From NCBI RefSeq assembly GCF_029626155.1, contig NZ_JARUBL010000001.1:806001-870000 (forward strand): 64,000 bases of DNA, written 5' to 3'. The translations under genes and the position numbers were made by a program. Shown in pieces: positions 8,901 through 17,567 of this stretch. The number at the start of each line of letters is the position of its first letter. Position 1 is the stretch's first letter. Under the pieces are notes generated by a model. It did no database searches. It was not told the DNA's origin and saw only the letters and a list, made by a program, of their open reading frames with translations. The stretch is from Solwaraspora sp. WMMD1047 (GTDB lineage: Bacteria; Actinomycetota; Actinomycetes; Mycobacteriales; Micromonosporaceae).

Positions 8901-9554
8901 ATGCGACTGGTTCTGGTCGGTCCCCCCGGGGCGGGAAAGGGGACCCAGGCCGAGTTCATCGCCGCCCACCTGGCCGTGCCCAAAATCTCGACCGGGGACA
9001 TCTTCCGGGCCAACGTCTCCCAGGGCACGCCGCTGGGAGTCGAGGCCAAGCGCTACATGGACGCCGGCAAGCTGGTGCCCGACGAGGTCACCATCAACAT
9101 GGTCCGCAGCCGGCTCGCCGAGCCGGACGCCGGCGAGGGCTTCCTGCTGGACGGCTTCCCGCGTACCACCCCGCAGGCGGCTGCCCTGGACAAGCTCCTG
9201 GCTGACCTGGGCACCGCACTCGACCTGGTGCTGGAGCTGGTGGTCGACGACGACGAGGTGATTCGCCGGCTCTCCGGCCGGCGGACCTGCCGGGGCTGCG
9301 GCAAGATCTGGCACGTCGAGTTCGACGCCCCCAGCACCGAGGGTGTCTGCGACCGGTGCGGGGCAGACCTGTTCCAGCGCGACGACGACAAGGCCGAGAC
9401 GATCGCCGAGCGGCTCCGGGAGTACGCCGACAAGACCGCGCCGCTCGTCGACTACTACGGCGCCCAGGGCAAGCTGGTCGGCATCGACGCCACCGGGCCG
9501 GTGGAGGACGTCACGGTCCGGGCCATCGACGCGCTGCGCTCGTACGGCGGATAG
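8901..9554 (+). CDS. adk: adenylate kinase
   Basis: Catalyses the reversible transfer of phosphate between ATP and AMP in the cytoplasm. The P-loop [10 protein letters not shown] is at residues 8-17 and DGFPRT, part of the NMP-binding core, near residue 84. At 217 residues it is the long form, and the LID carries a zinc site: Cys130, Cys133, Cys150 and Cys153 (CRGC and CDRC). The ATG follows the secY stop immediately, the classic secY-adk-map arrangement. Its stop codon overlaps a candidate -10 element for map. Confidence 0.97.
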   Translation: MRLVLVGPPGAGKGTQAEFIAAHLAVPKISTGDIFRANVSQGTPLGVEAKRYMDAGKLVPDEVTINMVRSRLAEPDAGEGFLLDGFPRTTPQAAALDKLLADLGTALDLVLELVVDDDEVIRRLSGRRTCRGCGKIWHVEFDAPSTEGVCDRCGADLFQRDDDKAETIAERLREYADKTAPLVDYYGAQGKLVGIDATGPVEDVTVRAIDALRSYGG

Positions 9555-9557
9555 GCT
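9552..9557 (+). promoter_or_regulatory. -10 element for a leaderless map transcript
   Basis: TAGGCT overlaps the adk stop and lies exactly six bases before the map ATG. No ribosome binding site lies between them. TANNNT at this spacing is the usual signature of leaderless transcription in actinobacteria, where the start codon is at the RNA 5' end. The same layout recurs at other genes in this window. Confidence 0.5.
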
Positions 9558-9563
9558 CGGTTC

Positions 9564-10415
9564 ATGCGCCGTCACCAGCTGGACATCCAGCTGAAGACCC
9601 CTGACCAGATCGACCGGATGCGGGCCGCCGGGCTGGTCGTCGCCGCCGCGCTCGCCCAGATGCGGGCGGCGGTCGCCCCGGGCGTCTCCACCGCCGACCT
9701 GGACGCGATCGCCGAGTCGGTGATCCGGGATGCCGGCGCGGTGCCGTCGTTCAAGGGCTACCACGGTTTCCCGGCGTCGATCTGTTCCTCGGTCAACGAG
9801 CAGGTGGTGCACGCCATCCCCGCCGCCGACCAGGTGCTCCGCGCGGGTGACCTGATCTCGATCGACTGCGGCGCGGTGCTGGACGGCTGGCACGGCGACG
9901 CGGCGATCACCGTCGGGGTCGGCGAGGTGCGCCCGGAACTGCTCCGGATGGCGCAGGTCGCCGAGGACGCGATGTGGGCCGGGATCGCGGCCGCCGCCCG
10001 CGGCGCGGCCACCGGACGCGGCAAGCTCACCGACATCTCGTACGCGATCGAGCGGGCGGTCCGGCGCGGCGGCCGGTACGGCATCGTCGACGGGTACGGC
10101 GGGCACGGCATCGGCACCGAGATGCACCAGGACCCGCACGTGCTCAACCACGGCCGGCCGGGCCGGGGGCCGAAGCTGGTGCCGGGGCTGGCGCTGGCGA
10201 TCGAGCCGATGATCACCCTCGGCTCGCCGCGGACCGAGGAGCTGGCCGACGGCTGGACCGTGGTGACCCGGGACCGGTCGGTCGCCGCGCACGTCGAGCA
10301 CTCGATGGCCCTGCTGCCGGACGGGGTCTGGGTGCTGACCGCCGAGGACGGCGGCCGGAGCCGACTCGGTGACCTGGTCACCGCCCGCCAGCCGGCCACC
10401 TCGACGCCGCGCTGA
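9564..10415 (+). CDS. map: methionine aminopeptidase, type I
   Basis: Removes the initiator methionine from nascent proteins using two metal ions. The expected ligands are seen: the two Asp in SIDCGAVLDGWHGDAAI near residues 92-108, His in GHGIGTEMHQDPHV near 175, Glu in AIEPMITL near 212 and Glu in VEHSMALLPDG near 245. The length of 283 residues is typical of the short form without the SH3-binding or zinc-finger N-terminal extension. No ribosome binding site precedes the ATG; it may be leaderless. It forms the third gene of secY-adk-map. Confidence 0.96.
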   Translation: MRRHQLDIQLKTPDQIDRMRAAGLVVAAALAQMRAAVAPGVSTADLDAIAESVIRDAGAVPSFKGYHGFPASICSSVNEQVVHAIPAADQVLRAGDLISIDCGAVLDGWHGDAAITVGVGEVRPELLRMAQVAEDAMWAGIAAAARGAATGRGKLTDISYAIERAVRRGGRYGIVDGYGGHGIGTEMHQDPHVLNHGRPGRGPKLVPGLALAIEPMITLGSPRTEELADGWTVVTRDRSVAAHVEHSMALLPDGVWVLTAEDGGRSRLGDLVTARQPATSTPR

Positions 10416-10462
10416 CCGGTGACCCCTCGCCGCTCTGGCGTCGCGGTGGCATGCTCTTAGCC

Positions 10463-11017
10463 ATGGACCGGCGGGACGAGATGCGGGCGGCCGACGCCGA
10501 TCGCGAGGCGGTGGCCGATCAGCTCCGGGCGGCGTTGAACGAGGGGCGGCTCGATCTCGGCGAGTACGACGAGCGGCTGCAGCGGACCTACGCGGCCCGC
10601 ACCTACGCCGACCTGAAGGGCCTGCTGGACGACCTGCCCGGCACCGTGCCGCCCGGCCAGGCGCAGCTGGCGCCGCTCGACCCGGCGGCTCCCGCCGCGA
10701 AGTGGCGACCCGGCCCGGACGGGAAGTACCCGGGGGCGACCCGGGCCTGGCTGGCCGACACCTGGGACGGTTACTTCGGGGCGGTCGGGATCACGGTGGC
10801 CATCTGGGCGGTGATCTGCATCATGGTCCAGGATCTGATCTACTTCTGGCCGGGTTGGGTGGCCGGGCCGTGGGGCGCGGTGCTGGTGGTGCTCACGGTG
10901 AGCGGCCTGTTCAACGGGGAGCCGCAGAAGTGGGCGGCCAAGCGGGCGCACCGGGAGCGGGAGAAGCTCGAGCGGCGGGAACGCCGCCGCCTGGAGCGCG
11001 GCGGGGAGTCGTCGTGA
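10463..11017 (+). CDS. DUF1707 and 2TM domain protein
   Basis: A 184-residue protein of unknown role. Residues 1-60 ([20 protein letters not shown] and [20 protein letters not shown]) match the DUF1707 domain, a short helical N-terminal module frequent in actinobacterial membrane proteins. Residues about 108-155 form two membrane spans, followed by a charged Arg/Glu helix. I chose the ATG at 10463: CATGCT lies seven bases upstream, fitting a leaderless start, whereas the ATG at 10451 would add four residues and has no ribosome binding site. It separates map from infA and is probably transcribed alone. Confidence 0.75.
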   Translation: MDRRDEMRAADADREAVADQLRAALNEGRLDLGEYDERLQRTYAARTYADLKGLLDDLPGTVPPGQAQLAPLDPAAPAAKWRPGPDGKYPGATRAWLADTWDGYFGAVGITVAIWAVICIMVQDLIYFWPGWVAGPWGAVLVVLTVSGLFNGEPQKWAAKRAHREREKLERRERRRLERGGESS

Positions 11018-11126
11018 ACTGAGGGCGGCGGGCCGGCGGTGTCGGCTATGCTGTCTTCGTCCTACGGAAGAAATTTCGCCTGTTTCCACCACTTCGCCCG
11101 ATCCAACATGCCGACGGGACCTCGGT

Positions 11127-11156
11127 TTGGCGTCGGTACGCGTGCGCGCGTACACT
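11127..11156 (+). promoter_or_regulatory. promoter of infA
   Basis: TTGGCG (11127-11132), an 18-base spacer and TACACT (11151-11156) make a good housekeeping-sigma promoter. Transcription would begin near 11163, giving a leader of about 140 nt before infA. The rest of 11018-11300 holds no convincing gene. Confidence 0.6.
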
Positions 11157-11300
11157 GGCAGATCGGCGCACAGCGTCCACTCCGGCATGCCCACCCTGCG
11201 CTTCGGTGGGGCCGGAGCCGCGGCTGGCCCGGATGGTCCTCCATCCGGTGTAAGACGTTGTGGGCCGTCCGGAGTAACCGACGTCAGGACAGCGGAGGAC

Positions 11301-11522
11301 ATGCCGAAAAAAGACGGAGCCATCGAGATCGAGGGTCGGGTCATCGAGCCACTGCCGAACGCCATGTTCCGGGTGGAGCTCGCCAACGGCCACAAGGTGC
11401 TGGCTCACATCAGCGGCAAGATGCGGCAGCACTACATCCGCATCCTGCCCGAGGACCGGGTCGTCGTCGAACTCTCGCCGTACGACCTGACCCGCGGGCG
11501 CATCGTCTACCGCTACAAGTAG
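11301..11522 (+). CDS. infA: translation initiation factor IF-1
   Basis: A 73-residue OB-fold protein that binds the ribosomal A site during initiation with IF-2 and IF-3. The sequence [20 protein letters not shown] followed by [20 protein letters not shown] and ending RGRIVYRYK is nearly invariant in the family. The ATG at 11301 has an AGCGGAGG ribosome binding site. It heads the infA-rpmJ-rpsM-rpsK-rpsD-rpoA-rplQ cluster. Confidence 0.97.
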   Translation: MPKKDGAIEIEGRVIEPLPNAMFRVELANGHKVLAHISGKMRQHYIRILPEDRVVVELSPYDLTRGRIVYRYK

Positions 11523-11619
11523 TCGCCTGACGGCGGCCGGGAAATCCCGTGTCCGTCTTCATAGTTCGCCGGTCGTGCCGAGGCGCGGCGGGCGGACCCA
11601 GATGGGAAGTAAGGCAACC

Positions 11620-11733
11620 GTGAAGGTCAAGCCGAGCGTCAAGCGGATCTGCAACAAGTGCCGGGTGATCCGCCGGCACGGCCGGGTCATGGTGATCTGC
11701 ACCGACCCGCGCCACAAGCAGCGCCAGGGCTGA
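11620..11733 (+). CDS. rpmJ: 50S ribosomal protein L36
   Basis: A 37-residue protein, one of the smallest in the ribosome, encoded from the GTG at 11620: [20 protein letters not shown] and then [17 protein letters not shown]. Cys11, Cys14, Cys27 and His32 form the zinc site of the C+ form of L36. It binds 23S rRNA near the base of the L7/L12 region. It lies 97 nt after infA and is followed by a 170-nt gap with two hairpins. Confidence 0.96.
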   Translation: MKVKPSVKRICNKCRVIRRHGRVMVICTDPRHKQRQG

Positions 11734-11760
11734 ACCGCTCCATCCAGAACAAGCTCGTCC

Positions 11761-11827
11761 CAGCCACGAGCGGCGAGGCGCGCAGCGCGTACGCCTATCG
11801 TGGCTGACCCCCGGTCGGAGGCCGGGG
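11761..11827 (+). other. two hairpins in the rpmJ-rpsM gap
   Basis: CAGCCACGA (11761-11769) pairs exactly with TCGTGGCTG (11798-11806), and a second stem CCCCGG (11809-11814) pairs with CCGGGG (11822-11827). They lie about 80 nt before rpsM. In other bacteria this junction carries the S4 or S13 autoregulatory target; assigning such a role here is inference. Confidence 0.45.
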
Positions 11828-11903
11828 CCCGTCGTGGTTTTGGGCAGACGGGGTGGGGCGGGTACAGACCTCCGCGACACCAGCATGAGGAGTACGCCCA
11901 CAG

Positions 11904-12284
11904 ATGGCACGTCTAGCCGGCGTTGATCTCCCCCGCGACAAGCGGTTGGAGATCGCGCTCACCTACATCTTCGGGGTCGGTCGGACCCGGGCGGTCGAGA
12001 CACTCACCGCCACCGGCATCTCCCCGGACAAGCGCGCCAAGGACCTCACGGACGAGGAGCTGCTGCAGCTCCGGAACCACATCGAGGCCAACTACAAGGT
12101 TGAGGGCGACCTGCGCCGCGAGGTCGCCGCTGACATCCGCCGCAAGGTCGAGATCGGCTGCTACGAGGGCATCCGGCACCGCCGGGGGCTGCCCGTCCGG
12201 GGACAGCGGACCCGGACCAACGCACGCACCCGGAAGGGCCCGAAGCGGACCGTCGCCGGCAAGAAGAAGCCCGGCAAGAAGTAA
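11904..12284 (+). CDS. rpsM: 30S ribosomal protein S13
   Basis: S13 in the 30S head contacts the 50S subunit and the P-site tRNA through its basic tail. The 126-residue protein begins [20 protein letters not shown] and ends with the Lys-rich [15 protein letters not shown]. The [20 protein letters not shown] block at about residues 91-110 is diagnostic. An AGGAG ribosome binding site precedes the ATG. rpsK follows after 19 bases. Confidence 0.97.
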   Translation: MARLAGVDLPRDKRLEIALTYIFGVGRTRAVETLTATGISPDKRAKDLTDEELLQLRNHIEANYKVEGDLRREVAADIRRKVEIGCYEGIRHRRGLPVRGQRTRTNARTRKGPKRTVAGKKKPGKK

Positions 12285-12303
12285 CTAGGAGCGCAGAAGA
12301 CTT

Positions 12304-12711
12304 ATGCCACCGAAGGCTCGCGCTGGGGCCGCCGTCAAGAAGGTCCGGCGCAAGGAACGCAAGAACGTCGCCCACGGGCAGGCGCACATCAAGAGCACCT
12401 TCAACAACACCATCGTGTCCATCACGGACCCGACCGGTGCGGTCATCTCCTGGGCCTCGGCCGGCCAGGTTGGCTTCAAGGGCTCCCGCAAGTCGACTCC
12501 GTTCGCCGCGCAGCTGGCCGCCGAGGCCGCCGCGCGCCGGGCGATGGAGCACGGCATGCGCAAGGTCGACGTGTTCGTCAAGGGCCCCGGCTCCGGCCGG
12601 GAGACCGCCATCCGTTCGCTGCAGGCCGTCGGGCTGGAGGTCGGGCAGATCTCCGACGTCACCCCGCAGCCGCACAACGGGTGCCGTCCGCCGAAGCGTC
12701 GTCGGGTCTGA
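12304..12711 (+). CDS. rpsK: 30S ribosomal protein S11
   Basis: S11 forms part of the platform of the 30S subunit beside the E-site mRNA. The 135-residue length is normal. Signature blocks are [18 protein letters not shown] near residues 29-46, the [18 protein letters not shown] stretch and the C-terminal [23 protein letters not shown] ribosome binding site lies upstream. rpsD follows after 16 bases. Confidence 0.97.
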
Positions 12712-12727
12712 GAGGTAGAGGAAAGAG

Positions 12728-13354
12728 ATGGCTCGTTACACCGGTCCCGACTGCCGTCGCTGCCGTCGGGAGAAGATGAAGCTGTTCCTCAAGGGCAGCA
12801 AGTGCGATGGGCCGAAGTGCCCGTTCGAGTCCCGGCCCTTCCCGCCCGGCCAGCACGGCCGTGGTCGGACCAAGGAGACCGAGTACCTGCTCCAGCTCCG
12901 CGAGAAGCAGAAGGCCCGCCGGGTGTACGGCGTGCTGGAGAAGCAGTTCCGCGGGTACTACGAGGAAGCGGTGGCCAAGCAGGCGAAGACCGGTGAGGTC
13001 CTCCTGCAGATCCTCGAGTCGCGGCTGGACAACGTGGTCTACCGGGCCGGCCTGGCCAAGTCCCGCGACCACGCCCGGCAGCTCGTCAAGCACGGGCACT
13101 TCATGGTCAACGGCCGGAAGGTCGACATCCCGTCGTACCGGGTCAAGGAGCACGACATCGTCGAGGTCCGGACCAAGTCCAAGGAGCTGACGCCGTTCAT
13201 CGTGGCGCAGGCCGAGGCCGGTTCGAAGACGGTGCCGGCCTGGCTGGAGGCGATCCCGAGCCAGATGAAGGTGCTGGTGCACTCGCTGCCGGCCCGCCAG
13301 GTGATCGACACCCAGGTCCAGGAGCAGTTGATCGTCGAGCTCTACTCGAAGTAG
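12728..13354 (+). CDS. rpsD: 30S ribosomal protein S4, zinc-binding form
   Basis: S4 is a primary 16S rRNA binder and assembly initiator. The 208-residue protein has Cys9, Cys12, Cys26 and Cys31, the zinc-binding N-terminal motif of C+ S4. An S4 RNA-binding domain lies at about residues 98-160 ([20 protein letters not shown]). The ATG at 12728 has a GAGGAAAGAG ribosome binding site. In many bacteria S4 also represses this alpha operon. Confidence 0.97.
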   Translation: MARYTGPDCRRCRREKMKLFLKGSKCDGPKCPFESRPFPPGQHGRGRTKETEYLLQLREKQKARRVYGVLEKQFRGYYEEAVAKQAKTGEVLLQILESRLDNVVYRAGLAKSRDHARQLVKHGHFMVNGRKVDIPSYRVKEHDIVEVRTKSKELTPFIVAQAEAGSKTVPAWLEAIPSQMKVLVHSLPARQVIDTQVQEQLIVELYSK

Positions 13355-13410
13355 TAGTCGTACCCGTTTGGGCGTCATATAGCGGGCGCCCCAACACAAG
13401 GAGAACTGAA

Positions 13411-14433
13411 GTGCTCATCACCCAGCGGCCGACCCTCTCCGAGGAGTCGATCAGCGAGACCCGCTCCCGGTTCACCATCGAACCGCTTGAGCCGGGTTTC
13501 GGTTACACCCTGGGCAACTCGCTGCGGCGGACCCTGCTGTCGTCCATCCCGGGCGCGGCGGTCACCTCGATCAAGGTCGACGGCGTGCTGCACGAGTTCA
13601 CCACGATCCCCGGTGTCAAGGAGGACGTGGTCGAGCTCGTCATGAACGTCAAGGAGCTCTGCGTCAGCTCCGACCACGACGAGCCGGTCAGCATGTACCT
13701 GCGCAAGCAGGGCCCCGGCGACGTCACCGCCGGTGACATCCAGCCACCGGCCGGCGTGTCGGTGCACAACGCCGACCTGAAGCTGGCCACCCTCAACGGC
13801 AAGGGTCGGCTCGACATGGAGCTGACCGTCGAGCGGGGTCGCGGTTACGTGACCGCCGCGCAGAACAAGCAGTCCGGCGCCGAGATCGGTCGGATCCCGG
13901 TCGACTCGATCTACTCGCCGGTGCTGAAGGTGACCTACCGGGTCGAGGCGACCCGGGTCGAGCAGCGGACCGACTTCGACCGGCTGATCATCGACGTCGA
14001 GACCAAGGCGTCGATCGGCCCGCGGACCGCGCTCGCCTCGGCCGGCTCCACCCTGGTCGAGCTCTTCGGGCTGGCCCGGGAGCTGGACGAGAGCGCCGAG
14101 GGCATCGACATCGGCCCGTCGCCGCAGGACGCCCAGCTCGCCGCCGATCTGGCCCTGCCGATCGAGGAGCTGGACCTGACGGTCCGGTCCTACAACTGCC
14201 TCAAGCGCGAGGGCATCAACAGCGTCGGCGAGCTGATCGGGCGCACCGAGGCCGACCTCCTCGATATAAGGAATTTCGGTCAGAAGTCCATCGACGAGGT
14301 CAAGATGAAGCTGGCCGGGATGGGCCTGGGTCTGAAGGACTCGGCGCCCAACTTCGACCCCGCCCACGTCGTGGACTCCTTCGGTGAGGCGGACTACGAC
14401 ATCGACGACTACCGCGAGACCGAACAACTGTAG
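13411..14433 (+). CDS. rpoA: RNA polymerase alpha subunit
   Basis: The alpha dimer nucleates polymerase assembly and its C-terminal domain contacts UP elements and activators. The GTG at 13411, with an AAGGAGAACTG ribosome binding site, gives 340 residues. The N-terminal domain (about 1-230) contains [20 protein letters not shown] near residue 27; an acidic linker follows; the C-terminal domain (about 255-315) contains [15 protein letters not shown]. An unusual cluster of low-GC codons (GAT ATA AGG AAT TTC) occurs at codons 285-289. rplQ follows after 30 bases. Confidence 0.97.
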   Translation: MLITQRPTLSEESISETRSRFTIEPLEPGFGYTLGNSLRRTLLSSIPGAAVTSIKVDGVLHEFTTIPGVKEDVVELVMNVKELCVSSDHDEPVSMYLRKQGPGDVTAGDIQPPAGVSVHNADLKLATLNGKGRLDMELTVERGRGYVTAAQNKQSGAEIGRIPVDSIYSPVLKVTYRVEATRVEQRTDFDRLIIDVETKASIGPRTALASAGSTLVELFGLARELDESAEGIDIGPSPQDAQLAADLALPIEELDLTVRSYNCLKREGINSVGELIGRTEADLLDIRNFGQKSIDEVKMKLAGMGLGLKDSAPNFDPAHVVDSFGEADYDIDDYRETEQL

Positions 14434-14463
14434 TCCGCGCAGAAGAATCGAGGAGCACCAACC

Positions 14464-15024
14464 ATGCCCACGCCCACCAAGGGCCCCCGCCTCGGCGGCA
14501 GCCCCGCGCACGAGCGGCTGATGCTGGCCAACCTGGCCACCTCGCTGTTCCAGCACGGCCGGATCACCACCACCGAGTCGAAGGCCAAGCGGCTGCGCCC
14601 GTTCGCGGAGCAGCTGATCACCAAGGCCAAGCGGGGCGACCTCGCCGCGCGGCGTCGGGTGCTGACCGTCGTGCGGGACAAGGACGTGGTCTACACCCTG
14701 TTCGACCAGATCGCGCCCCGGTTCGCCACCCGCAACGGCGGCTACACCCGGATCGTGAAGAAGGGTCCGCGCAAGGGCGACGCCGCCCCGATGGCGATCA
14801 TCGAGCTGGTCGAGGAGTTGGCGGTCGCGGCACCGGCGGCGCCGCCGGCCAAGAAGGCCGCCCGCAAGGCCGCCCAGCAGGACAAGGTCGAGGCGCTCGC
14901 CCGCGACGACGAGCCGGCTCCCCGGTCGAGCGACGCCGACCAGGACGCGGGCGCGCCCGAGTCGGCCTCGGGTGACACCGCGGCTGCCCGCGCGGACAGC
15001 GACGAGAGCACCGAGACCCGCTGA
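14464..15024 (+). CDS. rplQ: 50S ribosomal protein L17 with C-terminal tail
   Basis: L17 lies near the exit tunnel. Residues 1-118 match the family: [20 protein letters not shown] at the start and [20 protein letters not shown] near residue 92. Beyond about residue 120 there is an Ala/Lys-rich, then acidic, tail to 186, longer than the usual 120-130. It ends the alpha operon; two perfect dyads follow immediately. Confidence 0.97.
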   Translation: MPTPTKGPRLGGSPAHERLMLANLATSLFQHGRITTTESKAKRLRPFAEQLITKAKRGDLAARRRVLTVVRDKDVVYTLFDQIAPRFATRNGGYTRIVKKGPRKGDAAPMAIIELVEELAVAAPAAPPAKKAARKAAQQDKVEALARDDEPAPRSSDADQDAGAPESASGDTAAARADSDESTETR

Positions 15025-15029
15025 GCGGG

Positions 15030-15047
15030 TTCCGCCGTACGGCGGAA
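15030..15047. other. perfect 18-bp palindrome after rplQ
   Basis: TTCCGCCGTACGGCGGAA is fully self-complementary and lies six bases after the rplQ stop. Directly ahead of the stronger stem at 15060-15093, it probably forms part of the same transcription-termination region, but a DNA-binding site cannot be excluded. Confidence 0.6.
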
Positions 15048-15059
15048 GGTCAGACAGTG

Positions 15060-15093
15060 TCGGGCCCGGCACCCCACGGGGTGCCGGGCCCGA
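15060..15093 (+). terminator. strong terminator hairpin between rplQ and truA
   Basis: TCGGGCCCGGCACCCC (15060-15075) is followed by the two-base loop AC and its exact 16-base complement (15078-15093). The stem is almost wholly G-C and lacks a U-run, as is common for actinomycete terminators. It closes the alpha operon and lies upstream of the preferred truA start. Confidence 0.85.
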
Positions 15094-15113
15094 CCCGCAT
15101 CCGGGAGGACCAC

Positions 15114-15989
15114 GTGCAGCAGCGGGAGGCGGCGCGGCCGACCGTCCGGGTCAAACTCGATCTGGGGTACGACGGCAGCGCCTTCTCCGGGTGGGCCGTG
15201 CAGCCCGGTCGCCGTACCGTGGCCGGGGTGCTGGCCGAGGGGCTGGCCCGGTTGTTCGGCCCGGCCGGGGCGACCGGCCTCACCGTCGCCGGCAGAACCG
15301 ACGCCGGGGTGCACGCCACCGGCCAGGTCTGCCACGTCGAGCTGGCCGCGGACGGTTGGGCGGAGCTGGCCGGCAGCCTGATTCGCCGGCTGGCCGGGGT
15401 GCTGCCGCCGGACGTGCGGGTCCGCGCGGCGACGCCGGTCCCGCCGGAGTTCGACGCCCGGTTCTCGGCGACGTTCCGCCGGTACGAATACCGGGTCACC
15501 GATGCCCCGTACGGCGCCGATCCGTTGCGCCGGCACGACACCCTGGCCTGGCCCCGGCCGCTGGACCTGGCCGCGCTCAACGCGGCCGCGGCCGGACTGG
15601 TCGGAGAGCACGACTTCGCCGCGTTCTGCCGCCGCAAGGAGAACGCCACCACCCTGCGGGCGATCACCCGCCTGGACTGGCGCCGCCTGTCTGACGACGG
15701 AGATCCGGCGAGGACCGGCGGTGGGGTGCTGGTGGCGACCGTGCAGGCCGATGCGTTCTGCCAGGCGATGGTGCGCAGTCTGGTCGGCGCGATGCTGTTT
15801 GTCGGTGACGGGCGCCGGCCGGCGGACTGGCCGGCGGGGCTGTTGTCGCTGCGGGAACGGTCGAGCGCGGTGACGGTGGCGCCGGCCCACGGGCTGACCC
15901 TGGTGGAGGTGGGCTATCCGGCCGACCCGGCCGAGTTCGCCCGGCGGGCCGAGCTGACCCGCCGGTTGCGGGTCAGCTCGTCGTCCTGA
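15114..15989 (+). CDS. truA: tRNA pseudouridine(38-40) synthase TruA
   Basis: Converts uridines 38-40 of the tRNA anticodon arm to pseudouridine. The catalytic Asp is in AGRTDAGVHATGQVCH near residue 63, and FDARFSATFRRYEYRV and ENATTLRAITRL are family blocks. I chose the GTG at 15114, which has a GGAGG ribosome binding site six bases upstream; an in-frame GTG at 15057 would place the N terminus inside the terminator stem. This gives 291 residues, slightly above the typical 250-270. Its last 17 bases overlap the convergent gene on the other strand. Confidence 0.93.
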   Translation: MQQREAARPTVRVKLDLGYDGSAFSGWAVQPGRRTVAGVLAEGLARLFGPAGATGLTVAGRTDAGVHATGQVCHVELAADGWAELAGSLIRRLAGVLPPDVRVRAATPVPPEFDARFSATFRRYEYRVTDAPYGADPLRRHDTLAWPRPLDLAALNAAAAGLVGEHDFAAFCRRKENATTLRAITRLDWRRLSDDGDPARTGGGVLVATVQADAFCQAMVRSLVGAMLFVGDGRRPADWPAGLLSLRERSSAVTVAPAHGLTLVEVGYPADPAEFARRAELTRRLRVSSSS

Positions 15990-17460
15990 CCGCCGGAGCG
16001 GCGGTCATCACGGCAGGATCGTCCACCGCCACGATGGCCCGCCGGCCGAGGATCCCGTTCCGCAGGTGTAGCTCGACCATGTCGTAGAGGATCTGCCGGG
16101 CGAACGGGTCGTCGGCCGCGATCTCACCGCCGTCGGCCCGGGCGATCACGCAGTACGCCAGGAAGTGCCCCCGGACATGCCAGCCGACCTGGGCGGAGGC
16201 GAGCACCACCGGTTCGGTGCCGGCGCCGGCGGCCATCCCCTGGAACCTGCCCCGCCCGTCCGGCATCATCGACTTGATCTCCCGGTGCGCCCGGTCCGCC
16301 CCGTCCGCGTCGGCCAGGTTGAAAATGCCGGCGGTGACCAGGTACGCATCGTTGGGAGACCGCAGGGTGCCGCGTACCACCTGGTCACAGCCCAACCCGT
16401 GCAGGAGCCGGCCGAGTTCGCCGGCGGCGGCCGTCCGGCAGTCGGGGGATTCCTGCGTCTTGAGCACCCGATAGGGCGCCTCGCCGGAGTTGATGGTGAT
16501 CTGCGGCTCGGGGAACACCTCCGCCGGGGTGAGCGGTAGTGGATCGACGAGCCGGGAGCTGATGTCGCGCGGCAGCGCGGTCGGGGTGGGCGCCACCTCG
16601 GTCGCCGTCGCCCCCTGGCCGCGTCGCTCGTCGACCAGGATGAAGAAGGAGCTGAGCCCGCAGACGGCGAGCAGGGTCACGGTGCCGAACGCCCCCACCA
16701 GCCACTGCCAGGACTGCAGGCGCAGCGGCCGCCAACTCCACACCGCCCTGCCCCAGGCACCGACCTGCGGCACCGGCCACCGGAGAGCCGCCGGGCGACG
16801 GGGAGCTTCCGGCCACCGGGGAGTCGCCGGGCGACGCCGTCGCCGACCCGCCGAGCGCCAGCGGGCACCGGTCGGCAGCCGGAGCCGACCGGCCCGTAGC
16901 CACGGGAGCCCGGCGTTACGCCCAAGCAACCCCCACCCGATCCACCGCACCCGGCCGCGGCGCTCCGCGCGGGTGGTGCCTTCCCTGCCGGCTGAGTCGT
17001 CCCCGACGGTCCTGGAGGTATGTCCTGTGCGGGCCGTGCGGTCGACCCGGGCGGTTCGGCGGGGTCGGGTGGCGCGATTGCGGCGCTTGGCGCAGTCTGC
17101 GTCGCGGTTGGCGCGGGAGGTTCGGTCTGCGTCCAAGTCGGTGCGGTCGGCCCGGGGAGTGCGGTCGGCGTGAGGGCTGCGGTGGGCGTGGGTGGGGAGG
17201 TTGGCGTGGGTAGCGCTGGCTGTGGTGGCGGGAGTGGGCGGGGCGAGTTGGGTAGGCCGGGGAGGTAGGACGGGTAGATCGGGTGCGGCGTGCCGGCCGG
17301 AGTTGCGGGAGCGGCGTGCCGGTCCGGCTGGTTCGTCGTACCCCGGTCTGGGGTTGTGGCGGCGTCGGGTGGGAGCGTCGCCGACCGGGATGACGGCGCG
17401 CGGGGTCGGTGGTGGTCCGGGAGGCTCCACATACCCCATGGCGGTGAGGCTAACGGACAT
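15973..17460 (-). CDS. Arg/Pro-rich single-span membrane protein of unknown function
   Basis: A 495-residue protein I do not recognise. Residues about 1-250 are low complexity: Pro/Ala-rich, then Arg/Asp/Thr units such as RADRT and DADRTSRANRDADC, then an Arg/Trp-rich part. One membrane span (WLVGAFGTVTLLAVCGLSSF) lies near residue 265, and a folded extracytoplasmic domain of about 200 residues follows, with three Cys (for example SPDCRTAAAG and GLGCDQVV). This resembles actinobacterial single-span proteins with an external domain. The start may instead be the second ATG at 17439. The 3' end overlaps truA by 17 bases. Confidence 0.6.
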   Translation of the reverse strand: MSVSLTAMGYVEPPGPPPTPRAVIPVGDAPTRRRHNPRPGYDEPAGPARRSRNSGRHAAPDLPVLPPRPTQLAPPTPATTASATHANLPTHAHRSPHADRTPRADRTDLDADRTSRANRDADCAKRRNRATRPRRTARVDRTARTGHTSRTVGDDSAGREGTTRAERRGRVRWIGWGLLGRNAGLPWLRAGRLRLPTGARWRSAGRRRRRPATPRWPEAPRRPAALRWPVPQVGAWGRAVWSWRPLRLQSWQWLVGAFGTVTLLAVCGLSSFFILVDERRGQGATATEVAPTPTALPRDISSRLVDPLPLTPAEVFPEPQITINSGEAPYRVLKTQESPDCRTAAAGELGRLLHGLGCDQVVRGTLRSPNDAYLVTAGIFNLADADGADRAHREIKSMMPDGRGRFQGMAAGAGTEPVVLASAQVGWHVRGHFLAYCVIARADGGEIAADDPFARQILYDMVELHLRNGILGRRAIVAVDDPAVMTAAPAVRTTS

Positions 17461-17554
17461 TGCGGATAATTACCCGTTCACCATGCCGAGTTAGTACAAG
17501 ATCCTCCAACCGCGACTGTCGGGTCCGGCTGGCGGCCGGCCGTCGGGCGTGGGC

Positions 17555-17560
17555 GACAAT
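17555..17560 (+). promoter_or_regulatory. -10-like element seven bases before the methyltransferase GTG
   Basis: GACAAT sits seven bases before the GTG at 17568 with no ribosome binding site between, suggesting a leaderless transcript and supporting GTG 17568 as the start. Confidence 0.35.
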
Positions 17561-17567
17561 GCCAGGC

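Noticed and set aside
7395-10301. Long reverse open frame (968 codons) opposite secY, adk and map
   Set aside because: It is the high-GC antisense shadow of three well-identified genes and is rich in Arg, Asp and Val with no family features. Similar long frames at 3558-5417, 23475-26597, 32805-34973, 40934-44299 and 58449-61157 were dropped for the same reason.
15057-15113. Earlier GTG start for truA
   Set aside because: It would place the start inside the perfect 16-bp terminator stem, and the GTG at 15114 has a proper ribosome binding site.
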